Origin: an uncultured beta proteobacterium
Lineage (GTDB): Bacteria > Pseudomonadota > Gammaproteobacteria > Burkholderiales > Burkholderiaceae_C
Reading direction: 5' to 3'
NCBI GenBank assembly: GCA_903886165.1
Contig: CAISLL010000273.1
Span: forward strand, 1-11,667
DNA length: 11,667 nucleotides
Shown here: positions 1 through 5,467 of the stretch, piece by piece
Layout: every line of letters begins with the position of its first letter
Position numbering within the stretch: position 1 is the first letter of the stretch
Translations under genes and position numbers: made by a program
The notes under the pieces: generated by a model
What the model saw: only the letters and a program-made list of their open reading frames with translations
What the model was told of the DNA's origin: nothing
The model's database searches: none

Positions 1-918
1 AACCGTTTTTGCTCGTCCGGGCTGCAGACCATTGCGCTGGCATCACAACGCGTCATCGCGGGTGAGGGCGACATTTTTGTGGCGGGTGGGGTGGAGAGTA
101 TTTCCTGCGTGCAGCAGGAGATGAACATCCACATGTTGCGGGACCCCGATTTGATGAAGATGAAGCCCGAGGTTTACCTGAACATGCTGGAAACCGCTGA
201 AATCGTCGCCAAACGTTATGGCATCAGCCGTCAGGCGATGGATGAATTTGGCGCCGCCAGTCAGCAGAAAGCCACAGCGGCGCTGCTGGCGGGTTTTTTC
301 ACCGCTGAAATCGCGCCCATCACCGTCACCATGGGCGTGGCAGACAAGGTCATGGGGCTGACCACGCGGCAGGTCACGGTGAGTCAGGACGAGGGCATCC
401 GCCCGGGCACCACCTATGAGGGCATCAAGGACTTGCGCGCGGCGCTACCAGGTGGTGTGGTGTCCGCGGGCAACGCCAGCCAGTTTTCGGACGGTGCCGG
501 CGCCGTGGTGGTGATGGGCGAGGTGATGGCGCAACGCAAGGGCCTGAACCCCCTGGGCCGCTTTCTGGGCTTTGCGGTGGCCGGTTGTGAGCCAGATGAA
601 ATGGGCATTGGCCCGGTGTTTGCCATTCCCAAAGTGTTGGCGCGCCTGGGCTTGAAGGTGGACGACATCGACCTGTGGGAACTTAACGAAGCCTTTGCCG
701 TGCAGGTCATTTACTGCCGCGACAAGTTGGGCATTGACAACACACGTCTGAACGTCAATGGGGGGGCGATCGCGGTGGGCCACCCCTACGGTGTCTCAGG
801 TCAGCGCCTGACCGCACACGCCTTGATCGAAGGCAAACGACGCGGCGCCAGACGCGTGGCCGTGACCATGTGCATTGGCGGCGGCATGGGGGCCTGCGGG
901 GTGTTTGAGGTGTTGTGA
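1..918 (+). CDS. Thiolase (acetyl-CoA acyltransferase), 5'-truncated by window edge
   Basis: The frame is open from base 1, so the gene begins upstream; 305 residues are visible. Thiolases of this kind are usually about 390 residues, so roughly 85-90 N-terminal residues are missing. The first visible residues, NRFCSSGLQ, hold the nucleophilic Cys (visible residue 4) that is acylated during thiolysis or Claisen condensation. Further thiolase landmarks are the NEAFA motif (codons near 685-700), the NGGAIAVGHPYGVSG block with the catalytic His (near 757-800), and a C-terminal CIGGGMG block carrying the second Cys (near 870-890). All catalytic blocks are intact, so the enzyme should be active in the cytoplasm. 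The family cleaves 3-ketoacyl-CoA with CoA or condenses two acyl-CoAs; the substrate cannot be read here. A reductase and a CoA thioesterase follow on the same strand, which supports a role in fatty or aromatic acid degradation. An internal ATG at 79 lies downstream of the active Cys and is not the true start. Confidence 0.93.
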   Translation, partial: NRFCSSGLQTIALASQRVIAGEGDIFVAGGVESISCVQQEMNIHMLRDPDLMKMKPEVYLNMLETAEIVAKRYGISRQAMDEFGAASQQKATAALLAGFFTAEIAPITVTMGVADKVMGLTTRQVTVSQDEGIRPGTTYEGIKDLRAALPGGVVSAGNASQFSDGAGAVVVMGEVMAQRKGLNPLGRFLGFAVAGCEPDEMGIGPVFAIPKVLARLGLKVDDIDLWELNEAFAVQVIYCRDKLGIDNTRLNVNGGAIAVGHPYGVSGQRLTAHALIEGKRRGARRVAVTMCIGGGMGACGVFEVL

Positions 919-1037
919 GAGGTCAAGCGTCTGAAAAGCCGGTTGGCCGTGGTGATCAGTGCGCCGATGCCGCAGGCGCTGCCTGTTTGGCAGAAATACA
1001 TGCAAAATGGCTATCACTTGCATCCAGATGTCCTGAT

Positions 1038-1826
1038 ATGACCCGCACCACACAACAGCTCTTCAATTTGACGGGCAAGACCGCCCTGATCACCGGCGGC
1101 TCACGTGGCCTTGGGCTGCAGATGGCGCACGCGCTGGGTGAGGGTGGTGCGCGCGTCATGCTCTGCGCCCGCAAGGCCGACGAACTGGAGTCTGCAACGG
1201 CTGAACTGCAGGATGCGGGCATTGATGCGCGCTGGGTCGCCGCCGACTGCGCGGTTGAGCACGACCTGACCAGTCTGGTCAGCGAGACATTGCACCGCAT
1301 GGGCGATGTGGACATTCTGGTGAACAACGCCAGTGCCACTTGGGGCGCGCCAGCACAAGACCATCCGCTTGAAGCCTGGGACAAGGTGATGGCACTGAAC
1401 CTGCGGGGATATTTCTTGCTGAGCCAGCTGGTTGCCCGCCAGAGCATGATGGGGCGCGGTGGCCGCATCATCAATGTGGTCTCCAGTGCCGGGCTTGGCG
1501 GCAACCCGGGCGGGTTGCACTCCATCGCCTGCAACACCAGCAAGGGCGCGGTCATCAACTTCACCCGCGCACTGGCATGTGAGTGGAGCCAGTACGGCAT
1601 CAACGTCAATGCCATCTGTCCGGGGTTTTTCCCCTGCAAGATGACCGCGGGTACCTTGGCTGCGCTGGGCGAAGACCGCCCCGCCGGGGACGCCCCCTTG
1701 AAACGCCTGGGTGATGAGGAAGACCTGAAAGGGGTGACTCTGCTCTTTGCCAGTGACGCTGGCAAACACATCACCGGCCAGTGGCTGGCAGTGGACGGTG
1801 GAGTCAGCGCTGTCATTGGAGCGTGA
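1038..1826 (+). CDS. SDR-family oxidoreductase with Cys in place of the catalytic Tyr
   Basis: This is a classical-length short-chain dehydrogenase/reductase of 262 residues. The Rossmann dinucleotide motif TGGSRGLG is at residues 19-26, NNAS at 96-99, and the active-site Ser is Ser149 or Ser150 in VVSSAG. The expected YxxxK catalytic pair reads C165-N-T-S-K169: the codon is TGC at 1530-1532 where TAC or TAT is expected. Everything around it is well conserved, including the following KGAVINFTRAL helix and the PGFF segment. The family moves hydride between NAD(P)H and a carbonyl or alcohol; in this cluster a hydroxyacyl or ketoacyl substrate would fit, but that is inference. ATG 1038 is preferred to GTG 915 because it leaves the usual ~18 residues before the glycine motif, and the longer start overlaps the thiolase. 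The ribosome site is weak. It lies 119 nt after the thiolase and 3 nt before the thioesterase. Confidence 0.92.
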   Translation: MTRTTQQLFNLTGKTALITGGSRGLGLQMAHALGEGGARVMLCARKADELESATAELQDAGIDARWVAADCAVEHDLTSLVSETLHRMGDVDILVNNASATWGAPAQDHPLEAWDKVMALNLRGYFLLSQLVARQSMMGRGGRIINVVSSAGLGGNPGGLHSIACNTSKGAVINFTRALACEWSQYGINVNAICPGFFPCKMTAGTLAALGEDRPAGDAPLKRLGDEEDLKGVTLLFASDAGKHITGQWLAVDGGVSAVIGA

Positions 1827-1829
1827 GTC

Positions 1830-2258
1830 ATGAACTTTGGCGTGGCTATTCCGTTTGTGGCGCATCTAGGCTTTGAGCTGACGCTGTTCGAGGGCGGTCG
1901 CTCTGAACTGGTGTTCGAGCCGCGTCCCGAGCATCTCAATTCGTTCGCGGTGACGCATGGCGGGGCACTCATGACGCTGCTTGATGTCGCCATGGCGGTG
2001 GCGGCACGCAGCGTTCAGAAAGAAATGGGCGCTGTCACCATTGAAATGAAGACCAGCTTCATGCAGCCCGCGCGTGGCAGGCTTATAGCCCGTGGGCACC
2101 TGCTGCACCGCACCGCCACCATGGCTTTTACCGAAGCCACCGTGTTTGACGCGGATGACAAAGCGTGTGCTCATGCCACTGGCACTTTCAAGTTTGTCCG
2201 ACGCCTGCCAACTGGGCCCAGGAGTGCCCAGGCGCTGCAGACCATCGCCACAGACTGA
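1830..2258 (+). CDS. PaaI-type hotdog-fold acyl-CoA thioesterase
   Basis: This 142-residue protein has the size and motif layout of single-domain PaaI/YbgC-like hotdog thioesterases. The signature THGGALMTLLDVAMAVAA places His43-Gly44-Gly45 at the start of the central helix and Asp52 one and a half turns later, the position of the usual catalytic acid. A MKTSFMQPARGRLIARG strand pair and a terminal GTFKFVRR strand complete the fold. Such enzymes are cytoplasmic homotetramers that hydrolyse acyl-CoA esters, often aromatic or medium-chain, to recover CoA. A GGAG ribosome site (1818-1821) lies inside the end of the SDR gene, 8 nt before the ATG, and the two genes are only 3 nt apart, so they are very probably cotranscribed and translationally coupled. 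The specific acyl substrate cannot be assigned from sequence. Confidence 0.9.
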   Translation: MNFGVAIPFVAHLGFELTLFEGGRSELVFEPRPEHLNSFAVTHGGALMTLLDVAMAVAARSVQKEMGAVTIEMKTSFMQPARGRLIARGHLLHRTATMAFTEATVFDADDKACAHATGTFKFVRRLPTGPRSAQALQTIATD

Positions 2259-2279
2259 CTTGCGGCAGATACATTGCCA

Positions 2280-2317
2280 TGGACCCTGGATATAAAACGT
2301 GTCTAGCTATTAAAAAA
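2280..2317. repeat. Probable relic of the AGCTAT-type short repeat
   Basis: This AT-rich stretch lies in the gap between the thioesterase and the GNAT gene. The segment 2297-2317 matches 16 of 21 bases of the end of the repeat copy in tex (6827-6847), including the shared TAGCTATT core and the A-run after it. Only the downstream half is recognisable. It could be a decayed copy, or chance similarity of AT-rich sequence; no convincing promoter was seen in the same gap. Confidence 0.4.
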
Positions 2318-2334
2318 CTTGATGAGGTGATGCA

Positions 2335-2829
2335 ATGACTTTCAAACTATGGTCGATTGGCAGACATCCGGCCCATGTCACAGCGCCGGTGTGGCGGTTG
2401 TTGTCATTTGACGACCTGCGTGTGCTGGAACTCTATGAGGTGCTGCGTCTGCGAAGCGAGGTGTTTGTGGTGGAGCAGCGTTGCATCTATCAGGACATGG
2501 ACGGGTTTGACAGGCAGGCGATGCACCTGCTCGGGGTGCAAGACGGTGAGCTCAAGGCTTATGCGCGGTGTTTTGAGCCCGGTATCAAGTTTGCCGAGGC
2601 AAGTATTGGCCGTGTGCTGGTGCACTCGGCGGCCCGCTCAACCGGCCTTGGCCACGCACTCATGGAGCAGGCCATTGTGGCGACCGCCCAAGTTTGGGGA
2701 CCACAGGCGATTCGCGTGGGCGCCCAGGCACATCTGGCGGGCTTTTATGCCAAACACGGTTTCAAGGACATGGGCATACCCTATACGGAAGATGGCATAC
2801 CACACCTTGAGATGCGCCGCGATGCCTGA
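2335..2829 (+). CDS. ElaA-type GNAT N-acetyltransferase
   Basis: The 164-residue product fits the ElaA branch of the GNAT superfamily, which transfers acetyl from acetyl-CoA to an amine. The ElaA-like block EVFVVEQRCIYQDMDGFD is at residues 42-59. The acetyl-CoA pyrophosphate loop is at 101-106 (R-S-T-G-L-G, matching R/QxxGxG/A), preceded by the typical strand IGRVLVH. The C-terminal motif AGFYAKHGFKDMG is at 135-147 and is followed by the family's short PHLEMRR ending. The first ~20 residues extend beyond the core domain. GAGGTGA at 2324-2330 is a strong ribosome site for ATG 2335. The physiological substrate of ElaA proteins is not known to me. The gene ends 15 nt from the stop of the opposing HDOD gene, so the two converge. 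It may be transcribed separately from the upstream CoA genes. Confidence 0.88.
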   Translation: MTFKLWSIGRHPAHVTAPVWRLLSFDDLRVLELYEVLRLRSEVFVVEQRCIYQDMDGFDRQAMHLLGVQDGELKAYARCFEPGIKFAEASIGRVLVHSAARSTGLGHALMEQAIVATAQVWGPQAIRVGAQAHLAGFYAKHGFKDMGIPYTEDGIPHLEMRRDA

Positions 2830-2844
2830 CGACGTGGCCGGAAC

Positions 2845-4815
2845 TCAGGCAACCTGCTTCTGCTCCTTGGCACAGGGCAAGAGGATTTCAAATTTGGTGC
2901 CCGCTTCACCTGCCTTGAACCGCAGGTGCCCGGCCATGCTTTCCACCATCCGGTTCACGTTCCCAAGACTGGGGGCTGTGGTGTCATTTGCGCTTGTGTG
3001 CGGGGGGGGCTCAAAGAGTTCGGCTTGAATGGCCTGGGTTGAGCTTGCTCCGGTGTCTGCAACACCCAATGCCGCGAACATGGCGCCGTTGCGGTGTGCC
3101 AAAGCTCCACCACTGACAACCACTTCGCCTTCATTTTGCATGCGGTCAAAAGCCTGACGAATCAGCGCGAGCGCCATCAACTGAACCATGCCGGTTGAGC
3201 CGCGCACCAGGGCGGCGCGCTCCATGAACTCGCATCGGATTTTGACGTTGCCAGGCACCAGGCGGTTGTCTTGTACCCGCTGCACCAGCGCCTTGACCGC
3301 AACACACAGGTCTACAGAGCCGAACGGGCTGGCGTGTTTGCCCAGCTCCTGCGTCATTTTTGCCAACTCAAGCTGTTGTTCGCGTTTGGAGATGACTGCC
3401 AGCACGGCCGGGCTCATGGTCGCCTGGCGACGACGCGCCAGTGCCAAACCTGCATAGGTACCAAAAGCCTGCAGCATGAGCGTCTGGCCATGGATGTGCT
3501 GGCTCAACTCGTCGGGCACGCTCGCAACCAGAATGCCCAGGCAGTTGCGGGCTGAAATCAAGGGGATCAGCACCAGTTCGTCGGACGACAGAATATTCAG
3601 CAGGCCAATGGCACCGCGGGCATTGCGCCCGGTAAAGGTCACCTTGCGGGCGCTGACGCAGTTCTCCAGAAAAGCTTCCCGTGTCACGTCGTAGGACAGC
3701 AGCGCCGCAGCCTGGTGGCGCTCATTCATGGACACCGGCACCAGCAACTGCTGGTGACTGCGCAACAGCATGACCACGCTGTCTTCCAGTTGTAACAAAG
3801 CGCTGGCGTATCGACGCAACTGCGTTAACGTCGCGTCGTTGCTGGCCTGGGCAATCAGGGTCATTGCCATCTCATTGAGCACACTGCGGTCAATCACCGA
3901 CTGCACCATTTGCGCCTGCAGCGCGTCAACCGGTAGCACCGTCGCCGCAGGCAACGGGCTTGCGGCAACCTCGGCTTCCGAGATGTCAAGCCCGAGGTCT
4001 CTGGCGACTTGCGCGAGCTGGCGCGCCGCACTTTGCGCCACGGCCAGCAGGTCAGCCGCCGTCAGCGCCTGTGCGCAGAGAAATCCGTCAAGGGCTGAAG
4101 GCTCATCAAGCGGCATAGCGGCGAGTCGGTGCGCCAGATGCAGCAACTGGGTCAAAGCGTGGGCTTCACCCAGATGCCTGACGTCTTCATGGTGCTGCTG
4201 CACGCTTTGCACCAGGTGTTCGCTCAAACGCCAGTGCCCGAGCAACCACGCGCCAGCCTCTGCATGTGAGATGGACAGGTCGTGCTGCTCTCTTGCGCAC
4301 AGGGCGTCATCGTCACGCACGTGGAACAGCGGTTGGGCCTGCTGCGGCGCGGCGGCCAGCAGTGCCAGGCGGCCAATGTCGTGCAACAGGCCGGCCAGGT
4401 AGGCCTCTTCGGCGTGTGCGTAATCCAGCCTGGGCGCAAGCTCCCTTGCAATCAGGGCGACACTCAGGCTGTGTTTCCAGAAGGCACGCAATTCATTGGC
4501 CCCTGCTTGCTGGAACCCGTTGAATGTCTGAACCACTGTTTCACTGATCACCAGCACCTTGATCAGTGCCGTACCCAGTCTGCCGCAGGCCTGCAGCAGC
4601 GTGAGCGGATTTGCATCTGCGCTATGGTAGGCGGCGCTGTGTGCCACATTCAACACCTTGGCTGACAGTGCGGGGTCGTTGGCAATCAGGTCGGCCAATT
4701 CGTAAATGCCGGCGTCGTCGGACTGGCACAGGCTGAGCAAGCTGAGCAGTGTTTGTGGTGGGCTGGGTAGCCTGGCCACTAACAGGCGGTTGCGGATGTC
4801 TTCGTTGGTGTTCAC
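2845..4815 (-). CDS. HDOD-GAF-like-degenerate kinase regulatory protein
   Basis: With the GTG at 4815 the product is 656 residues. Residues ~8-260 form an HDOD domain: LPSPPQTL entry, LADLIANDPALSAKVLNVAHSA, and AGLLHDIGRLALL with an intact HDIG at 145-148. No GYP motif follows, so it is not an HD-GYP phosphodiesterase. Residues ~305-460 look like a GAF sensor domain. Residues ~475-648 resemble a histidine-kinase ATPase end: VADTGAS in the G1 position and GTKFEILLP as the last strand. The N-box Asn appears lost (LMALALIRQAF) and I see no clear phosphoacceptor His, so kinase activity is doubtful. HDOD proteins are generally cytoplasmic signalling scaffolds. GTG 4815 has a good AGAAAGG site six nt upstream; a longer form from GTG 4872 (675 residues) lacks one. 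It converges with the GNAT gene and diverges from the hemerythrin gene. Confidence 0.85.
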   Translation of the reverse strand: MNTNEDIRNRLLVARLPSPPQTLLSLLSLCQSDDAGIYELADLIANDPALSAKVLNVAHSAAYHSADANPLTLLQACGRLGTALIKVLVISETVVQTFNGFQQAGANELRAFWKHSLSVALIARELAPRLDYAHAEEAYLAGLLHDIGRLALLAAAPQQAQPLFHVRDDDALCAREQHDLSISHAEAGAWLLGHWRLSEHLVQSVQQHHEDVRHLGEAHALTQLLHLAHRLAAMPLDEPSALDGFLCAQALTAADLLAVAQSAARQLAQVARDLGLDISEAEVAASPLPAATVLPVDALQAQMVQSVIDRSVLNEMAMTLIAQASNDATLTQLRRYASALLQLEDSVVMLLRSHQQLLVPVSMNERHQAAALLSYDVTREAFLENCVSARKVTFTGRNARGAIGLLNILSSDELVLIPLISARNCLGILVASVPDELSQHIHGQTLMLQAFGTYAGLALARRRQATMSPAVLAVISKREQQLELAKMTQELGKHASPFGSVDLCVAVKALVQRVQDNRLVPGNVKIRCEFMERAALVRGSTGMVQLMALALIRQAFDRMQNEGEVVVSGGALAHRNGAMFAALGVADTGASSTQAIQAELFEPPPHTSANDTTAPSLGNVNRMVESMAGHLRFKAGEAGTKFEILLPCAKEQKQVA

Positions 4816-4821
4816 GATGGG

Positions 4822-4828
4822 CCTTTCT
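4822..4828 (-). promoter_or_regulatory. Ribosome binding site deciding the HDOD-GAF start
   Basis: On the minus strand this reads AGAAAGG and lies six nt before the GTG at 4815-4813. The longer alternative start (GTG at 4872-4870) has no purine-rich site at the right distance, so the shorter protein is preferred. Confidence 0.5.
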
Positions 4829-4908
4829 GAGCCCCCATCAAGGGATTCCTGACGCTCCCATGGGTTGACCACATTTTCGGACGGGTTTTGGCGTCTGTCG
4901 AGATGCGG

Positions 4909-4930
4909 TACAGTAATAACTGTAACAGTT
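4909..4930. promoter_or_regulatory. Overlapping ACAGT/ACTGT palindromes in divergent promoter region
   Basis: In the gap between the divergent HDOD-GAF and hemerythrin genes, AACTGT-A-ACAGTT (4918-4930) is a perfect 6-bp inverted repeat around one base. ACAGT-aata-ACTGT (4910-4923) is a second inverted repeat sharing one half-site. Three evenly placed half-sites of this kind are typical of a dimeric repressor or activator operator. The hemerythrin ribosome site (AGGGA) and ATG 4948 follow immediately, so a protein bound here could control hemerythrin, and perhaps both genes. No regulator is identified and the promoter elements themselves are unclear. Confidence 0.4.
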
Positions 4931-4947
4931 GTTAACCAGGGAATTAC

Positions 4948-5364
4948 ATGAGTCTAGTTTGGCGTGCTCAGTTCAGTGTCGGCAATGATCTGATTGATTC
5001 AGATCATCAGTACCTGCTTGAAATCATCAACAAGGCAGAAGTTTGTCTCAAGGCGGCTAATCCGGTTGAGTTGGCCGCTTTGCTCGACGAGTTGGGTGAG
5101 TACGCCAAATCGCATTTTGAGCGTGAGGAATTGCTGGCCAAGGCGGTTGGGTATCCCAAGGCCGATCATCTTCACCTGTCACACAACCAGTTGGCAGACC
5201 AGATGATCAAGTTTCGCAAAAAACTCGGTGATACCTGGACGCAGGAAAGTGTGTCGACGTTCTCAGCCATCTTGCGGGACTGGCTGATCAACCATGTCAT
5301 CAAGGAGGACATGCTGTTGAAACCTTATCTGACCAAGCACTCCCCACGTTTCGATCCACGGTAG
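4948..5364 (+). CDS. Single-domain bacteriohemerythrin
   Basis: This 138-residue protein has the bacteriohemerythrin layout: WRAQFSVGNDLIDSDHQYLL with the first ligand His20, SHFEREE with His56 and Glu60, and WLINHVIKEDM with His116 and Asp121 in the canonical HxxxxD spacing. The family binds O2 at a non-haem di-iron centre inside a four-helix bundle and serves in oxygen storage, delivery or sensing; it is cytoplasmic. The third/fourth ligand helix is unusual: the standard HxxxH is replaced by H74-L-H76-L-S-H79, with Leu75 where the third His would be expected counting from His56. A neighbouring His may take over. AGGGA ahead of ATG 4948 is a fair ribosome site. It is transcribed divergently from the HDOD-GAF regulator, across a palindromic region. 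Confidence 0.9.
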   Translation: MSLVWRAQFSVGNDLIDSDHQYLLEIINKAEVCLKAANPVELAALLDELGEYAKSHFEREELLAKAVGYPKADHLHLSHNQLADQMIKFRKKLGDTWTQESVSTFSAILRDWLINHVIKEDMLLKPYLTKHSPRFDPR

Positions 5365-5385
5365 ACAGGATCGGCACGGTCTGGT

Positions 5386-5405
5386 CACTTGATTGACACC
5401 AAGTG
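5386..5405. promoter_or_regulatory. Inverted repeat overlapping a TTGACA -35-like site upstream of tex
   Basis: CACTTG (5386-5391) and CAAGTG (5400-5405) are perfect 6-bp inverted arms around 8 nt. The loop contains TTGACA (5393-5398), an exact sigma-70 -35 consensus. The expected -10 position (about 5415-5422) has only GTGACA-like sequence, so promoter strength is uncertain. It lies 22 nt after the hemerythrin stop and ~60 nt before the tex start. It could be an operator-covered promoter, or a weak hairpin at the end of the hemerythrin transcript without a clear U-tract. Confidence 0.3.
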
Positions 5406-5467
5406 TGAAAGGGCTGTGACAGACTCCCGGCCTTCTTTGTTTTTGAGCCGCATCGCGTTCGTTGGAT

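Noticed and set aside
1001..1035. AAAATGGCTATCACTTGCATC-like stretch before the SDR as another repeat copy
   Set aside because: It would be in the opposite orientation and shares only an imperfect AGCTAT core; similarity is too weak to call.
915..1037. Longer SDR start at GTG 915, overlapping the thiolase stop
   Set aside because: It would add ~41 residues unlike any SDR N-terminus; ATG 1038 gives the usual distance to the glycine motif.
956..1993. 345-residue antisense open frame across the SDR gene
   Set aside because: It lies opposite clear SDR and thioesterase motifs and has no domain of its own.
2845..4815. Reading the HDIG-containing protein as an HD-GYP c-di-GMP phosphodiesterase
   Set aside because: No GYP motif follows the HD region; the domain pattern is HDOD.
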